Positions 1-7,579 of a stretch of DNA of 64,000 nucleotides are shown one piece after another (positions within the stretch are counted from its first letter, which is position 1; each line of letters opens with the position of its first letter). Source of the DNA: Marinilactibacillus sp036039175 (GTDB taxonomy: Bacteria > Bacillota > Bacilli > Lactobacillales > Carnobacteriaceae_A); the NCBI RefSeq assembly GCF_036039175.1, contig NZ_JAYXKP010000005.1:124001-188000 (forward strand), in the 5' to 3' direction. The notes below the pieces were generated by a model, which did no database searches, was not told the origin of the DNA, and saw only the letters and a list, made by a program, of their open reading frames with translations. Both the position numbers and the translations under genes were made by a program.

Positions 1-1
1 T

Positions 2-88
2 TACTATAAAATGCAGAATATAAATGCTGATACTGATATGAGAAGTTCTATATCAAATCAAGCCGGACCTACTGACGAAGAAGAGTGA
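2..88 (+). CDS. C-terminal end of an unidentified protein (cut by window edge)
   Basis: An open frame runs from the window edge to a TGA at 86-88 and encodes 28 residues ending in an acidic tail (TDEEE). It stops six bases before the next gene, which is read in the same direction, so the two are probably co-transcribed. Nothing in this short tail identifies the family. It could also be chance open sequence, though the polar, acidic ending and the tight spacing favour a real gene end. Confidence 0.4.
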   Translation, partial: YYKMQNINADTDMRSSISNQAGPTDEEE

Positions 89-94
89 TAAGAT

Positions 95-628
95 ATGGAT
101 ATCCTGATCTGGTTAGTCCAATTAGTGATTTTCTTTAGTATTGTATCAGGTGTGCTGAACTCTCTAAGTAAAAAAGCAAATAAGAATCAGTCTTCTAATA
201 GAAGAAACGTTTTTAACGAACCGACTCAGACTCCTACTCGTCAATCTACTACTCAAGCTGCGCCTAAGCAAAATAGGCAAGCAACGCCTCAGAGATCTAC
301 TCAGCAGCAGACAGTAACTCAAAGGCGTTCAGCTAGAGATAAAACTGTTCGAGATGCTAGTACTGCTAGAGGTGCTGCAAGAGATATTACAACTGAGCGA
401 GAAAGACGTAGAAAAGATAGAGAAAAGCTTGATCAGGCTCGACAAGAACGTACAAATAAACTTAGAAATCAGTCCTCAAATACAATGACTGAAGTTAAAT
501 CTTTAAAAACAAAAAGTATTTCTAAATCTAATGAAACAGCTGAATTTGGATTTACAGAAGATAACATTGTTAGAGCTTTTGCTTATAAAGAAATTTTAGA
601 TAAGCCTGTTGCTTTAAGAGACGAATAA
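95..628 (+). CDS. Hypothetical membrane-anchored, Arg/Gln/Thr-rich basic protein
   Basis: The 177-residue protein starts with one hydrophobic segment (about residues 3-22), followed by a long low-complexity region rich in Gln, Thr, Arg and Ser. Between about residues 78 and 120 there are loose repeats built on A-R-D and R-D, then a Lys/Arg/Glu stretch that looks helical. The last 35 residues (from about FGFTEDNIVRAF) look like a small folded helix. This suggests a bitopic protein with a disordered basic cytoplasmic or cell-wall-facing region. I do not recognise the family. A start with a poor ribosome site six bases after the previous gene suggests translational coupling. A strong terminator follows at once. 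Confidence 0.6.
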   Translation: MDILIWLVQLVIFFSIVSGVLNSLSKKANKNQSSNRRNVFNEPTQTPTRQSTTQAAPKQNRQATPQRSTQQQTVTQRRSARDKTVRDASTARGAARDITTERERRRKDREKLDQARQERTNKLRNQSSNTMTEVKSLKTKSISKSNETAEFGFTEDNIVRAFAYKEILDKPVALRDE

Positions 629-632
629 AAAA

Positions 633-687
633 GACCCGCCATGATGCATACTGAACGATCAGTATAGTTTCATGACGGGCTTTTTTT
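633..687. terminator. Bidirectional intrinsic terminator between convergent genes
   Basis: An imperfect hairpin has outer arms GACCCGCCATGA and TCATGACGGGC, with an A-run on the left and seven T on the right, so it can serve both strands. The stop codon of the convergent ECF gene (670-672) lies inside the right arm. Confidence 0.8.
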
Positions 688-1218
688 AATTTTTTGATTA
701 ATTTTATTAAACATTGGAATCAAAGGTGTATAAAGTAAAACCATAAACACGCTATTCCCAATTGCATGATAGACATCGAACCAGATACCGGCGATCCAGT
801 ATCCGATAAAAGCAGGAAAAACCATCTGATACATCATGGCCTGGATGATAGAAACAATGAAACCATATAAGATACCCATTACTCCAGAAAAGATCACCCA
901 ATAGATAAAGGCACCTTTCAATTTTTTAAGAAATAAGGAAAAAACATAACTGACTAGAATAATGACGGTATATGCAATAATCTGAGAGATTGTCCATGGT
1001 CCCATTCCTAAAGATAAATTAGAGACGATAATTGAACCACTCCCCACAATTATGGCATCCACAACGCCAAACGTGATGGTCATTAAAATAAGAATCGTCG
1101 TAACCGGTTGAACATTTGGAAGAAAGCTAAAGACCAACCGGCTAGTCTGTACGAGCGCAATCATCAGTGCCAGAACAGTTATTCTGTGAACAGATAATCG
1201 GTTCTTACTATTCTTCAT
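670..1218 (-). CDS. ECF transporter S component family membrane protein
   Basis: This is a strongly hydrophobic protein of about 182 residues with five or six membrane segments, opening with a short charged N-terminus and then an ALMIALVQTSRLVF segment typical of the substrate-binding (S) subunits of energy-coupling-factor vitamin importers. The start is taken at the ATG at 1218, which overlaps the end of the upstream lipoprotein gene by 11 bases; a longer frame opens at 1254 but has no better ribosome site. S components need a shared EcfAAT energising module, which is not in this window. Substrate cannot be read from sequence. The DUF4430 lipoprotein partner suggests a cobalamin-like ligand, by inference only. 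Confidence 0.75.
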   Translation of the reverse strand: MKNSKNRLSVHRITVLALMIALVQTSRLVFSFLPNVQPVTTILILMTITFGVVDAIIVGSGSIIVSNLSLGMGPWTISQIIAYTVIILVSYVFSLFLKKLKGAFIYWVIFSGVMGILYGFIVSIIQAMMYQMVFPAFIGYWIAGIWFDVYHAIGNSVFMVLLYTPLIPMFNKINQKIKKSPS

Positions 1219-1630
1219 CTTGACCCGTTTCAAGGTTCCAGGTAATCTCGTCACCCTCTTCTAACTGATAATCACCAGCTCCTACCTGAGAAAATTCTCC
1301 GTTTACATCAAATAACCAATAAGCTTTTTTACTCTCATTTTGTTCTATGTCATCAATAGCCGTAATAAAGCCGTTGCTATCTACTGCATCAAACTCTTGT
1401 TGCATGATTTCAAGTAGCGTTGTATCTTTTGGACTAGTCAATTCTTGATTCATTTCCTCTTCATCGACACTGTAGAGCTCATCATCGATAGAAAACTCAA
1501 TCGTATACGTAACCTCTTCATTTTGATCCTGTATATTTTCAGAAGTTTCTGATTCAGTCGATGTTGTCTCCTGATTTCCACATCCTACTAGTAAAAAACT
1601 AAACGTAAAAAGTCCTAATATTTTTTTCAT
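1208..1630 (-). CDS. DUF4430-domain lipoprotein
   Basis: The N-terminus is a lipoprotein signal peptide with lipobox LVGC, cysteine at residue 17, followed by a Ser/Thr/Glu-rich linker to about residue 40. The remaining 100 residues match the DUF4430 style, the fold seen in the cobalamin carrier transcobalamin C-terminal domain: a TTLLEIMQQ helix, a YWLFDVNGEFSQVGAG strand pair and a final acidic strand. It would be anchored outside the membrane and could deliver a ligand to the S component encoded by the overlapping next gene. An AAAGAGGAG ribosome site lies upstream. The pairing is seen in sequence; the vitamin-capture role is inferred. Confidence 0.8.
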   Translation of the reverse strand: MKKILGLFTFSFLLVGCGNQETTSTESETSENIQDQNEEVTYTIEFSIDDELYSVDEEEMNQELTSPKDTTLLEIMQQEFDAVDSNGFITAIDDIEQNESKKAYWLFDVNGEFSQVGAGDYQLEEGDEITWNLETGQDEE

Positions 1631-1648
1631 TCTAATTTTACTCCTCTT

Positions 1649-2626
1649 TCAATCATCATTTTGGTTTGAATATTCTTTTTCAGTGAGAAAGAATTCTCTT
1701 TTGATTTTGATGAATCGGGTAAAATCATTCAAAATCTGAAATAAAATTGCCCTACTCTCAAATTCCTTTCTTGTTTGAGGTAGTTCAGACGCTTTGAACG
1801 TCTGATAGAGATCTGAAATGTCCTGCAACAAATCTAAGCCTGTATTCTTTTCATGCAATTGCTCTGCGGTTCCTTTAAAAAGATCTGCGAGTATGTCGTT
1901 TTGACTTGTCGCTAGTTTAACCGCCGGAAGATTCTCACACATTTTCTGCAAGACAACGGACTGCTCTTTTCTCATTTGGGCATAGCGAACATAGTAACTG
2001 GTTTTCTTGAAAACCTGATTCGCATATTCATTTAAGGCAACATGATTCATTTCTTGTATTCTATTATCTAATTGTTTGAGTTGTTCAAATAATTCTCTGT
2101 AATTCTGATCTCCTACTAATTGATCATGAAAAATCAAAAGCGCCTTACTCATTTCACTTTCAATTTCTTCAACGAACTTCTCTAATGTATTTTGCTGTTT
2201 AGGCATCCATAAATTTACTAACAAAGCAGTGAATACTCCAATTAACATTAATGCTGTACCATTGATTTGCCAATCCCAAGAGACACTTTCAGCTGTAATG
2301 AAATGTGTCACTAGAACTGTTGTCGGCGCAATCCCTGACTCCATCTTACCTTTGCAAGCTAAAGGGATAAAGATGGCTAAATATAATCCAAAAGCAAAAA
2401 GAGAGAATCCTAAACTTACAAACAAGATAGATGCAATACAAAAACCGAGTATCATTGAACCGATTCTTGCTAATGCGATTTTTATTGATTCCTGCTTTGT
2501 GTCTAAGACACTTAAAATCGCGATGACTCCGGCTGCTAGTGTATAATCCAGCTCGAATAACTGAGCTATCCATACCGCTAGAACCGTAGCTACCACGATT
2601 TTGATGGTCCTTTGAGTTGTATTCAT
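1649..2626 (-). CDS. Aromatic acid exporter (ArAE_1/FUSC-like) family protein
   Basis: The start at 2626 (MNTTQRTIK) is chosen because TAGGAG sits seven bases upstream; a longer frame to 2650 would bury that site. The first 140 residues hold four or five membrane segments with the family's typical opening (AVWIAQLFELDYTLAAGVIA). The remaining 185 residues are a soluble, mostly helical domain. The layout matches the ArAE_1 family of Bacillus YqjA type, of about 320 residues. Substrate is unknown. The closely following lipoprotein gene (18 bases away) makes co-transcription likely. Confidence 0.75.
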   Translation of the reverse strand: MNTTQRTIKIVVATVLAVWIAQLFELDYTLAAGVIAILSVLDTKQESIKIALARIGSMILGFCIASILFVSLGFSLFAFGLYLAIFIPLACKGKMESGIAPTTVLVTHFITAESVSWDWQINGTALMLIGVFTALLVNLWMPKQQNTLEKFVEEIESEMSKALLIFHDQLVGDQNYRELFEQLKQLDNRIQEMNHVALNEYANQVFKKTSYYVRYAQMRKEQSVVLQKMCENLPAVKLATSQNDILADLFKGTAEQLHEKNTGLDLLQDISDLYQTFKASELPQTRKEFESRAILFQILNDFTRFIKIKREFFLTEKEYSNQNDD

Positions 2627-2696
2627 TTTATAACTCCTACAGAAAATCAAACTGATCTCCGTCTATCAGCTTAATTCCCATTATTTGTAAAGGGTG

Positions 2697-4295
2697 TCAC
2701 AACGTTCCTGAGCGTATAATTGAAATCAATAGCCAGAGTCCCATTATTCCGGCTCCCAAGAAAATGATGATGGCCAGAATGGATACGCTTGTCCCCTCTG
2801 CAACAGCTAAGATAACAGCTGATGCCAAAATGAGCGCAGCTATAATCACGGCAAAAACGATACGGTTAACCATTTTATTTAATCCGGTCCATTTTTTATC
2901 ACCATCTACTAAATCCAGATGCACTTTGAATCTACCATTATTGATGGTATCAAGAGATTTTGTGATCTTTGCAGGAAGAGACGCTGAATTTTGTGCAATT
3001 TGATAAAGACCAATCATCACTTTATCTTTTGTAATGGTTTCGAAGAAGGATACGTCATCGTTTGTTTTAATATAAGCAGAAGCAATTTTTAAAACGTTAA
3101 TATCTGGATGAAGTTCAGTTATAACACCTTCAAGAATCGTCATTGACTTTGCTAATAACAGAAAATCATTGGGCATAATCATTTTGTATTTATTTGTAAT
3201 ATAGAGTACATCAGAAAAGAATGCACTCAAATCTATATTTTTAAAACTCCTCGAAGCGTAGATATGATAAAAATCTGCAAGGTCTTCATTTAACGCAAAA
3301 CGATTAACCTTTGATTTCACAATAGCCATTTGTAAGAGTATATTCATCATACCCTCAATATCTTCCAATACGAGTGCTTTGATCAGCCGAATCAAGCTCT
3401 CTCTTACATCTGAAGAGAGCTCTCCAGTTATACCAAAATCTAAAAAGACAATTTGCTTTCCTTTAATAATCAAATTTCCTTGATGAGGATCTCCATGAAA
3501 AAAGCCATCATTGAATACTTGAGATAAAAAAGAATACATCAATTTTTCAGCGATATCTTTCTTGTCATATCCCGCTGTTGTCAATTTAACGGCGTTTAAC
3601 CCCTTGATTCCATCAATATATTCTTCAACTAGTACTCTCTTCGATGTGTATTTCAAAAAAGGTTTTGGCGCCGTCACAGCTTTGGTCTCGTTATTTAATT
3701 CTCTAAATCTAACGAGATATTTTGCTTCATTACGAAAATCGAGTTCGATTTTTGTAGTTGCTAAAATTTCATCGAACGCGGAGTCGGCATCTACCAACAT
3801 ATCTTTAACGGTGTTCGGCGCCATAGAAAGTATTTTAGAGAACAGTCTAATATCTCTTAAAAGATTTTCTTCTATTTCTGGTCTCTGGACTTTAATAATG
3901 ACGCTTTCTCCAGTGTGTAACTTCGCTTTATGTACTTGAGCAACAGACGCACTCGCAAGAGGTTTTTCTTCAACGAATTCAAACACCTCTTCAAGTGTTT
4001 GATCAAATTCCTCACTAAAGATTTTTTTGATTTCAGAATAAGGAAAGTGAGGTGCATTATCTCTTAATTTCGATAGCTCTTCAATATAATTATCCGGCAG
4101 CAAGTCACGTCTTGTAGAAATAATTTGACCGATTTTAATAAAACTAGGACCTAATTCTTCAAAAGCTTGTCTGAGTCTTTGTGCATCTTGCTCATCATCT
4201 TTCGATCTTATACGCGTATTATAGATATGACCAAATCCATATGAAGCAAGCACTGTTCCGATTTCTTTCAATCTATCTCTATTCGTTTTTGACAT
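2697..4295 (-). CDS. UbiB/AarF-family atypical kinase
   Basis: About 532 residues, starting at the ATG at 4295 preceded by AAGGAGG. The UbiB hallmarks are all visible: the KxGQ motif (FIKIGQIISTRRDLLP), the Ala-rich loop replacing the usual P-loop (ASASVAQVHKAKL), catalytic HGDPHQGN and the DFG that binds metal. Two membrane helices lie at the C-terminus (about residues 475-530), anchoring it in the membrane. The family supports lipid and quinone metabolism through ATPase activity. Lactobacillales of this kind often lack ubiquinone, so a membrane-lipid role is likelier. It follows a phasin-like gene, with a terminator between them that would have to be leaky for co-transcription. Confidence 0.88.
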   Translation of the reverse strand: MSKTNRDRLKEIGTVLASYGFGHIYNTRIRSKDDEQDAQRLRQAFEELGPSFIKIGQIISTRRDLLPDNYIEELSKLRDNAPHFPYSEIKKIFSEEFDQTLEEVFEFVEEKPLASASVAQVHKAKLHTGESVIIKVQRPEIEENLLRDIRLFSKILSMAPNTVKDMLVDADSAFDEILATTKIELDFRNEAKYLVRFRELNNETKAVTAPKPFLKYTSKRVLVEEYIDGIKGLNAVKLTTAGYDKKDIAEKLMYSFLSQVFNDGFFHGDPHQGNLIIKGKQIVFLDFGITGELSSDVRESLIRLIKALVLEDIEGMMNILLQMAIVKSKVNRFALNEDLADFYHIYASRSFKNIDLSAFFSDVLYITNKYKMIMPNDFLLLAKSMTILEGVITELHPDINVLKIASAYIKTNDDVSFFETITKDKVMIGLYQIAQNSASLPAKITKSLDTINNGRFKVHLDLVDGDKKWTGLNKMVNRIVFAVIIAALILASAVILAVAEGTSVSILAIIIFLGAGIMGLWLLISIIRSGTL

Positions 4296-4313
4296 AGTGC
4301 ACCCTCCTTTCAT

Positions 4314-4349
4314 AAAAAAAGTGCTGGTTAGAATGAACTAACCAGCACC
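4314..4349 (-). terminator. Intrinsic terminator between the phasin-like gene and the UbiB gene
   Basis: An 11-bp perfect stem (GTGCTGGTTAG with CTAACCAGCAC) with a 6-base loop is followed on the minus strand by seven T. The run ends only about 12 bases before the UbiB ribosome site, so read-through may set UbiB expression. Confidence 0.85.
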
Positions 4350-4356
4350 ATTCCAA

Positions 4357-4665
4357 TTATCTATCGATAGAACTGTTTTCAAGTTTCTTTTCTAATTCTT
4401 GAACTTTTGCTTCAAGATCGTCGATATCTTTTCTCTGAGCAACGTTCATACTTAATAATAAAGCTTCTAATCTCTCTTTTTCTTCTGAGTCTGTTGTATC
4501 TTGATTTTTCTTTTGAATCAGCTCAGAAGTCAGCGTTTTACCTTCTTCAACTGAAAGCTTACCTTTTGCAACAAGTCGATCAATTTGTTCCATTGATTTT
4601 TCGACAGCCAGAGCAGTTCCACCGACTCCGATCAGTAAAGCTTTTTTAATATCATCTACTAACAT
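4357..4665 (-). CDS. Phasin-like coiled-coil protein
   Basis: About 102 residues, starting at MLVDDIKKALL. The AAGGAG site is seven bases from this ATG, whereas the ATG six bases earlier overlaps the site. A short amphipathic, Gly-rich segment (residues 4-17) is followed by a helix-turn-helix around GKLSVEEGK and a heptad-patterned coiled coil at the end (DIDDLEAKVQELEKKLEN). This is the layout of phasin-family proteins, which in other bacteria coat polyhydroxyalkanoate granules. No polyhydroxyalkanoate synthase is in this window. It immediately precedes the UbiB kinase gene, and the pair probably acts at the membrane. Confidence 0.7.
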   Translation of the reverse strand: MLVDDIKKALLIGVGGTALAVEKSMEQIDRLVAKGKLSVEEGKTLTSELIQKKNQDTTDSEEKERLEALLLSMNVAQRKDIDDLEAKVQELEKKLENSSIDR

Positions 4666-4787
4666 AAGCATACTCCTTTCAATGAACCTTATTTTGCAAT
4701 TAACCTTACGTATACAGTATAGCACTCAAAAAAGAAATTGTCAGAGATTATCATTAATGCATTTCTACTAATTTAAGCTTCCTTTGA

Positions 4788-5699
4788 TTAAGGTACAATG
4801 TTTCCAGCAGCTCTATAAATTTCATACCATTCATCACGACTTATGACTTTACCCGAAGCTGATGCGTACGTCTTGATTCTTTCAGGATTCATTGTTCCTA
4901 AAATCACTTGCATCTTCGCTGGATGTCTCAATAACCATGCAATAGCAGTCGCTTCATTATTCATTCCATAGTTTTCTCCAACTTTACTTAATACTTCATT
5001 GATTTCCGGATAGTCAGGATTATTTAAGAATACCCCTTTTTCACCTTGAACTGGTGACCATGGTTGGATTGTAATATCATTTAGGCGACAATAATCTAAA
5101 ATAGCACGGTCATGATCAACAGAATTCGCGTCTTTTGTATTCACATGAATACCGGCATCGATCATTCCAGTATGTGTCACACTTAATTGAAGTTGGTTAG
5201 CTACAATGTCTTGTTCAATATATTTTTCGAGCAATTGAATTTGATAAGGACTGTGGTTACTTACACCGAAATGTTTCACTTTCCCAGCCTTTTGCAGACT
5301 TGTAAAAACTTCCGCTACTTCTTCTGGTTCAACTAGCGCGTCCGGTCTGTGTAGTAAAAGTACATCCAAATAGTCTGTTTCAAGTCTTTTTAAAATGCCC
5401 TCAACAGAAGAAGTTAAATGTTCTTTAGAAAAATCATATTTTCCAAATCGAATACCCGCTTTAGATTGAATCAGAAAATTTTCTCTTTTAAGCGAACTTT
5501 GTTTTAAAGCAGCAGCAAACCGTTCTTCTGACTCTCCTTTTCCATAAATATCTGCATGGTCATAAAAGTTAATTCCGCTATCATTTGCTGCTTCTAAAAC
5601 AGCTGTTGCTTCTTTAACATCTAACGCGTTCATTCTCATGCAACCTAAAGCAACTTCAGATACGTCTAATTGACTTTTTCCTAATTTAATCGTTTTCAT
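4788..5699 (-). CDS. Aldo/keto reductase (YdhF/YcsN-like)
   Basis: The 303-residue protein starts at MKTIKLGKSQLDVSEV; GAGGAG lies seven bases upstream of this ATG, and a longer open frame to 5774 is rejected. Family landmarks are visible: catalytic Asp and Tyr region (INFYDHADIYGKGESEE), Lys (QSKAGIRFG), catalytic His region (DVLLLHRPDALVEPEEV), GVSNHSPYQIQ and a C-terminal NADPH-binding ILGTMNPERI. It reduces aldehydes or ketones with NADPH; the physiological substrate is unknown. It is read away from spx, so the 308-base gap carries both promoters. Confidence 0.88.
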   Translation of the reverse strand: MKTIKLGKSQLDVSEVALGCMRMNALDVKEATAVLEAANDSGINFYDHADIYGKGESEERFAAALKQSSLKRENFLIQSKAGIRFGKYDFSKEHLTSSVEGILKRLETDYLDVLLLHRPDALVEPEEVAEVFTSLQKAGKVKHFGVSNHSPYQIQLLEKYIEQDIVANQLQLSVTHTGMIDAGIHVNTKDANSVDHDRAILDYCRLNDITIQPWSPVQGEKGVFLNNPDYPEINEVLSKVGENYGMNNEATAIAWLLRHPAKMQVILGTMNPERIKTYASASGKVISRDEWYEIYRAAGNIVP

Positions 5700-5805
5700 T
5701 ATTACGCTCCTCGATACGAATTTGCTTACATACAACATTGTATAAGTAAAAATGGAAATAATCGAGAAATACAAATCAGTTTTTCAATATTATTTAGCGA
5801 AAACT

Positions 5806-5834
5806 TTGTGACAAACTTGTGACAAACTAGTAAC
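5806..5834. promoter_or_regulatory. 11-bp-periodic direct repeats, likely OmpR-family regulator site
   Basis: Three units follow each other at exact 11-bp spacing: TGTGAC, then five bases (AAACT), TGTGAC, the same five bases, then AGTAAC. Hexamer-N5-hexamer direct repeats are the usual operator of OmpR-family response regulators such as WalR and PhoP. Two further TTGTNACAA elements lie closer to spx, at 5853-5861 and 5913-5921. The array sits in the gap between the divergent aldo/keto reductase and spx genes. No other coding or RNA feature was seen in the 5700-6007 gap. The regulator's identity is not determinable here. Confidence 0.5.
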
Positions 5835-6007
5835 TTTTATTAAATTGTGTATTTGTGACAATTTTTTGTCAAAAACTATTGATTTTTATCTGAGTTACTC
5901 CTAAAATAAGTCTTGTAACAAATTGTTCACAAATTACACTTAAAACTAATCAAAAATCATTTTACATAAAATGATTAAGCACACTTTTGAAAAGGGGCAA
6001 ACCAATC

Positions 6008-6427
6008 ATGATCAAATTATACGTATCACCAAGTTGCACATCTTGTCGAAAAGCGAAAGCTTGGTTAGAAGATCAAAATTTAGAGTTCGAAGAAAAAAAT
6101 ATTTTCCACGAACCTTTATCTATAGACGAAATCAAAAACATTCTGAGCTTAACTGAAGAAGGTACTGAAGAAATCATTTCATATCGTTCTCAAGCTTACC
6201 AGGCCTTAGATGTAGACATTGAAGACCTTTCTATGAACGAGTTACTTAATTTATTTAAAACACAACCAAGTCTTATTAGACGTCCTATCATCATGGATGA
6301 TCGTCGCTTACAGATCGGATATAACGAAGAAGAAATCCGTTGTTTCCTTCCAAGAAAAGTTCGTGAGTTAGAACTTGCAGAAATTCACCGTAAACTTGCT
6401 AGTGAAGAATCAATTGAAATAGCTTAA
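6008..6427 (+). CDS. spx: Spx/ArsC-family transcriptional regulator
   Basis: About 139 residues, starting at MIKLYVSPSCTSCRKAKAWL; an AAAAGGGG site precedes this ATG, while the frame opening at 5987 contains the site. The thioredoxin-like fold carries the redox switch CxxC (CTSC, residues 10-13), and the conserved RRPIIMDD stretch is present. Spx binds the RNA polymerase alpha subunit and reprograms transcription during disulfide stress, raising trxB among others; a trxB gene lies at 45-46 kb. Lactobacillales usually encode two or more Spx paralogues, and which one this is cannot be told. A long, repeat-rich upstream region suggests transcriptional control. Confidence 0.9.
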   Translation: MIKLYVSPSCTSCRKAKAWLEDQNLEFEEKNIFHEPLSIDEIKNILSLTEEGTEEIISYRSQAYQALDVDIEDLSMNELLNLFKTQPSLIRRPIIMDDRRLQIGYNEEEIRCFLPRKVRELELAEIHRKLASEESIEIA

Positions 6428-6437
6428 ACTTAATTGT

Positions 6438-6482
6438 AAAAAGCCTGAAGCTGATCATTAGATCGGTTCCAGGCTTTTTTTA
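6438..6482. terminator. Intrinsic terminator after spx
   Basis: AAAGCCTG and CAGGCTTT arms enclose a loop, with seven T on the plus strand. The convergent YrhK-like gene ends inside the T-run, and the A-run on the left allows use on both strands. Confidence 0.8.
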
Positions 6483-7013
6483 AGATTCTTCTTTTGTTTG
6501 ATTTTCTTGGTCGTCAGTATTTTCGTTATCGTTTGGCATAATATCAATTTCTTTGTCAGCTTCTTCTCGTTCTTCTTTTTCTTCTGGGGTATCTTCTTCT
6601 TTTTTCACTTTACCTTCTTGTTCAGCTTTTTCTTCTCTTTTCTCTTTATCCTCCTGATCGATTCCATTCTCTTCTGAATCATCATAATAACCATCATCCA
6701 TCTTTTCTCCCAATACATCTCTTCTATACTGGTTTTCGCTATAAAGATAAACGTTATGAACAATCCTAATAATAGGTCTCATCAGAAGAAAGAAACTAGC
6801 GAATATATATAAATACATTCCTACTCTTTCCAAATCAGTAAAGGCTTGTGTTAAACTTCCTGCAAAATATAAACCACCTGTAGCAATATCATTTCCAAGA
6901 GAGATAATCGTATAATAATTTTGAAAGTATAATCTAAAATTACCCATTTTGATAATCATGTCTTCATCTTTACGAGGATTGACATCGTGTTCTTTCTTTT
7001 CAATTTGTGGCAT
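6480..7013 (-). CDS. YrhK-domain membrane protein with acidic tail
   Basis: The 177-residue protein has an N-terminal polar stretch, then a YrhK-like core at about residues 25-95: a short strand (GNFRLYFQNYYTI), one membrane segment (ISLGNDIATGGLYFAGSL) and a second (YLYIFASFFLLMRPIIRIV). The last 80 residues are almost entirely Glu, Lys, Asp and Arg and are probably disordered and intracellular. AAAGGAG lies ten bases before the ATG. The biochemical role of YrhK is unknown. It ends convergently against spx and shares its terminator. Confidence 0.7.
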   Translation of the reverse strand: MPQIEKKEHDVNPRKDEDMIIKMGNFRLYFQNYYTIISLGNDIATGGLYFAGSLTQAFTDLERVGMYLYIFASFFLLMRPIIRIVHNVYLYSENQYRRDVLGEKMDDGYYDDSEENGIDQEDKEKREEKAEQEGKVKKEEDTPEEKEEREEADKEIDIMPNDNENTDDQENQTKEES

Positions 7014-7262
7014 GCTATTGATGCTCCTTTACCATTTAATAATATCTACTATATTATCATAATCGTAACTTGGTGTCTTTTACTTGGACTCTTAATTTAG
7101 ATTATTCTGATGCACTTCAACCATATCACAATTAAATGACAAATGTTAAACACCTGTTATTTTATACTATCATCTGTGTGATTGTTACTATTGTCTTAAA
7201 CTTTTCATAGAAAGCTTTCATTTCGCATATCTTATGTCTTTACTTACTTTATAATTTTTAGT

Positions 7263-7310
7263 AATTACTGTGCCGACGTAATCAACTGGTTTAAGCTACG
7301 GCCAGTAATT
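7263..7310. repeat. Long imperfect hairpin in a gene-free gap
   Basis: AATTACTG-GCCG-TA arms (left 7263-7280 with two small bulges, right 7297-7310) face each other across 16 bases. It is the only strong secondary structure in the 7014-7579 gap, which otherwise holds AT-rich sequence with no convincing gene. It may be an operator or leader element for the malic enzyme gene, or a decayed terminator. Confidence 0.4.
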
Positions 7311-7447
7311 CTACTCAACTATTCTTATGTATATAAAATTAATGCAACAGGATTTTTTTAACCAACTATGTTATTCTTTATCTTATATGTTTTACTAATA
7401 ATTAGTACGCAGTATGCTAAATTTACAATTGTTTCAATTACCACATT

Positions 7448-7476
7448 TTGATTAGCTAGCTGATGTTCAGTATAAG
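7448..7476 (+). promoter_or_regulatory. Probable sigma-A promoter of the malic enzyme gene
   Basis: TTGATT, 17 bases, then TATAAG, about 100 bases before the start codon. Four of six bases match consensus at the -35 and five of six at the -10. This would give a leader of about 95 bases. Confidence 0.45.
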
Positions 7477-7579
7477 CAGATATTTAATCCAGCAAAATTA
7501 TATCTAGGATAAAATGATACTTTCTGAATAGATTTTTTCATATAAAATAAAAAATACTTTCAAAAAAGGAGAACCAAAA

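Noticed and set aside
5923..5932. TTGTAACAAATTGTTCACAA as a Rex operator
   Set aside because: The half sites are out of register with the TTGTGAA-N4-TTCACAA consensus, and the repeat family around it is better explained by an 11-bp-periodic direct repeat.
7210..7219. GAAAGCTTTC palindrome as a cre site before the malic enzyme gene
   Set aside because: Centre is GC instead of CG and outer positions do not fit; short palindromes of this type are common in AT-rich DNA.
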